Positions 13,514 to 14,396 of a DNA stretch of 14,396 nucleotides are shown here, one piece after another (position 1 is the first letter of the stretch; each line of letters begins with the position of its first letter). Source of the DNA: an uncultured Oscillibacter sp. (GTDB lineage: Bacteria > Bacillota > Clostridia > Oscillospirales > Oscillospiraceae). Under the pieces are notes generated by a model. That model ran no database searches. It saw only the letters and a list, made by a program, of their open reading frames with translations, and was not told the DNA's origin. A program made the position numbers and the translations under genes. The DNA lies in contig CAJTJA010000059.1 in assembly GCA_910576845.1 (NCBI GenBank), positions 1 to 14,396 of the forward strand. Reading direction: 5' to 3'.

Positions 13514-13626
13514 GGTGGTGTTGGGTGCCGGAGGGCCTCCATTCACACCTGCGCATCGTCCGGGGACAACGCCGCCGGGAGAGCCCCGCCGTCTTGTTAC
13601 TGGTCAGATACAGCCTCTCCGGCGCT

Positions 13627-14396
13627 TCACAGAGTCTGGATACGGCGCAGCAGGAGCCGCGCCCGGCCCAGCCGGGGAAGGGCATAGGCGAAAAAACCGG
13701 CATAAGCCTCACAATAATAGCTGCACCCCAATTGCCCGCCCTCAAGAACCCTGTCTCGCCGGCATCCGTTCCGGCATAAGGAATACCAGCGGCAATGGCC
13801 GCATTTTTCCGGTATGCGCCGGGAGGCTTCCACAAAGCCCAATGCCTCCCTGGCACGGTCCAAGTCATCCCAGGCGTCGTCCCGGATATTCCCAAGGTGG
13901 TATGCATCCAGCCCGTAAAAATCACAGGGATAGACGCTGCCGTCCGCTTCCACCAGATACTGCAAGCCGCAGTACCCCCGCATGGAACACTGCTCCGGAG
14001 CGTGCCCGTCCAGCATCCAGAGCAGATTGTCAAAATAGCGTACAGACCAGTAGCGTCCCTGCTCCAGCTCCCGGTACCACAGGTCAAACAGCTTTTTCAA
14101 AAATTCCTCATACTGGGCCGGAGAAAGGGAATATTCCTGGCCGTTCCGTTCCTCCTCCAAAGGATCCAGGCAGGGAATGTACTGCTGGAAGCGGAAGCCC
14201 TGCCTGCACAGGCTGGAAAAAGCGCTCTGGACGTGCCGGGCCAGATAGCCGGTCACTACGGTCAGGACATTGTAATCCACACCGGCCTGTTCCAGCTGTC
14301 GGGCCGCCTGCCGCACCCGGTCATAAGTTCCTTTTCCCGCTCCGTCCAAACGGAAACGGTTGTGGCACTCCCGGCTGCCGTCCAGGGACAGGCCCG
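13627..14396 (-). CDS. Radical SAM/SPASM protein, anaerobic sulfatase-maturase-like (5' end outside window)
   Basis: About 256 C-terminal residues; the N-terminal part with the expected CxxxCxxC cluster motif lies beyond the right edge. The visible part starts GLSLDGSRECHNRFRLDG, characteristic of the SAM-binding barrel of this subfamily, continues with NVLTVVTGYLARH and FQQYIPCLDP, and ends in a SPASM domain: CSMRGYC, GSVYPCDFYG, then CGHCRWYSLCRNGC and CSYYCEAY, which would bind two auxiliary [4Fe-4S] clusters. Family members oxidise an active-site Cys or Ser of sulfatases to formylglycine without oxygen; other SPASM peptide-modifying enzymes are an alternative. No sulfatase is in view. It is followed on the same strand by the TSUP permease, 267 bp away. 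Confidence 0.93.
   Translation of the reverse strand, partial: GLSLDGSRECHNRFRLDGAGKGTYDRVRQAARQLEQAGVDYNVLTVVTGYLARHVQSAFSSLCRQGFRFQQYIPCLDPLEEERNGQEYSLSPAQYEEFLKKLFDLWYRELEQGRYWSVRYFDNLLWMLDGHAPEQCSMRGYCGLQYLVEADGSVYPCDFYGLDAYHLGNIRDDAWDDLDRAREALGFVEASRRIPEKCGHCRWYSLCRNGCRRDRVLEGGQLGCSYYCEAYAGFFAYALPRLGRARLLLRRIQTL

Noticed and set aside
12574..13542. Longer permease reading from the ATG at 13542
   Set aside because: The extra N-terminus is Pro/Arg/Trp-rich, not membrane-like, and spans a terminator-like hairpin; the ATG at 13359 starts directly before the first membrane segment.

Overview
The window looks like chromosomal DNA of an anaerobic gut-type Firmicute, probably an Oscillospiraceae/Clostridiales member. 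This is an inference from clostridial-style proteins (two hybrid kinases, a DegV domain, an anaerobic sulfatase-maturase-like radical SAM protein), moderately high GC, strong AGGAGG-type ribosome binding sites and sigma-A-like promoters with 17-bp spacers. No phage, plasmid, rRNA or CRISPR array is visible.

Layout. Positions 1-890 hold a tRNA-Pro(CGG) on the minus strand with its own consensus promoter and an intrinsic terminator that starts at the CCA end, then about 600 bp without a gene that carries one copy of a dispersed repeat. Positions 888-2836 (minus) hold tsaE, tsaB and upp: two t6A tRNA-modification genes followed by uracil phosphoribosyltransferase, with a promoter upstream of tsaE. 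Positions 3160-8984 (plus) hold a signalling operon: a stand-alone receiver, a membrane hybrid kinase (kinase, degenerate receiver, receiver, HPt), and a second membrane hybrid kinase whose C-terminus is a complete DegV-type (fatty-acid-binding) domain. It starts at a clear promoter and ends at an 18-bp-stem terminator. Positions 8985-10130 are a gene-poor, hairpin-rich stretch with a MITE-like element, second copies of two dispersed repeats, and one doubtful small ORF. Positions 10131-11798 (minus) encode a methyl-accepting chemotaxis protein with its own promoter and terminator. Positions 11885-12573 hold no supportable gene. Positions 12574-14396 (minus) hold a TSUP (TauE/SafE) anion permease downstream of a radical SAM/SPASM protein resembling anaerobic sulfatase-maturating enzymes; the latter runs off the window.

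How the genes may work together. The receiver/kinase operon can form a full His-Asp-His-Asp relay but contains no DNA-binding or enzymatic output in the usual sense. Its odd part is the kinase-receiver-DegV fusion, which suggests that a bound lipid or fatty acid is linked to phosphorelay signalling. The maturase-permease pair suggests sulfate-ester metabolism with export or import of a sulfur oxyanion. These functional links are inferences from domain content and gene order.
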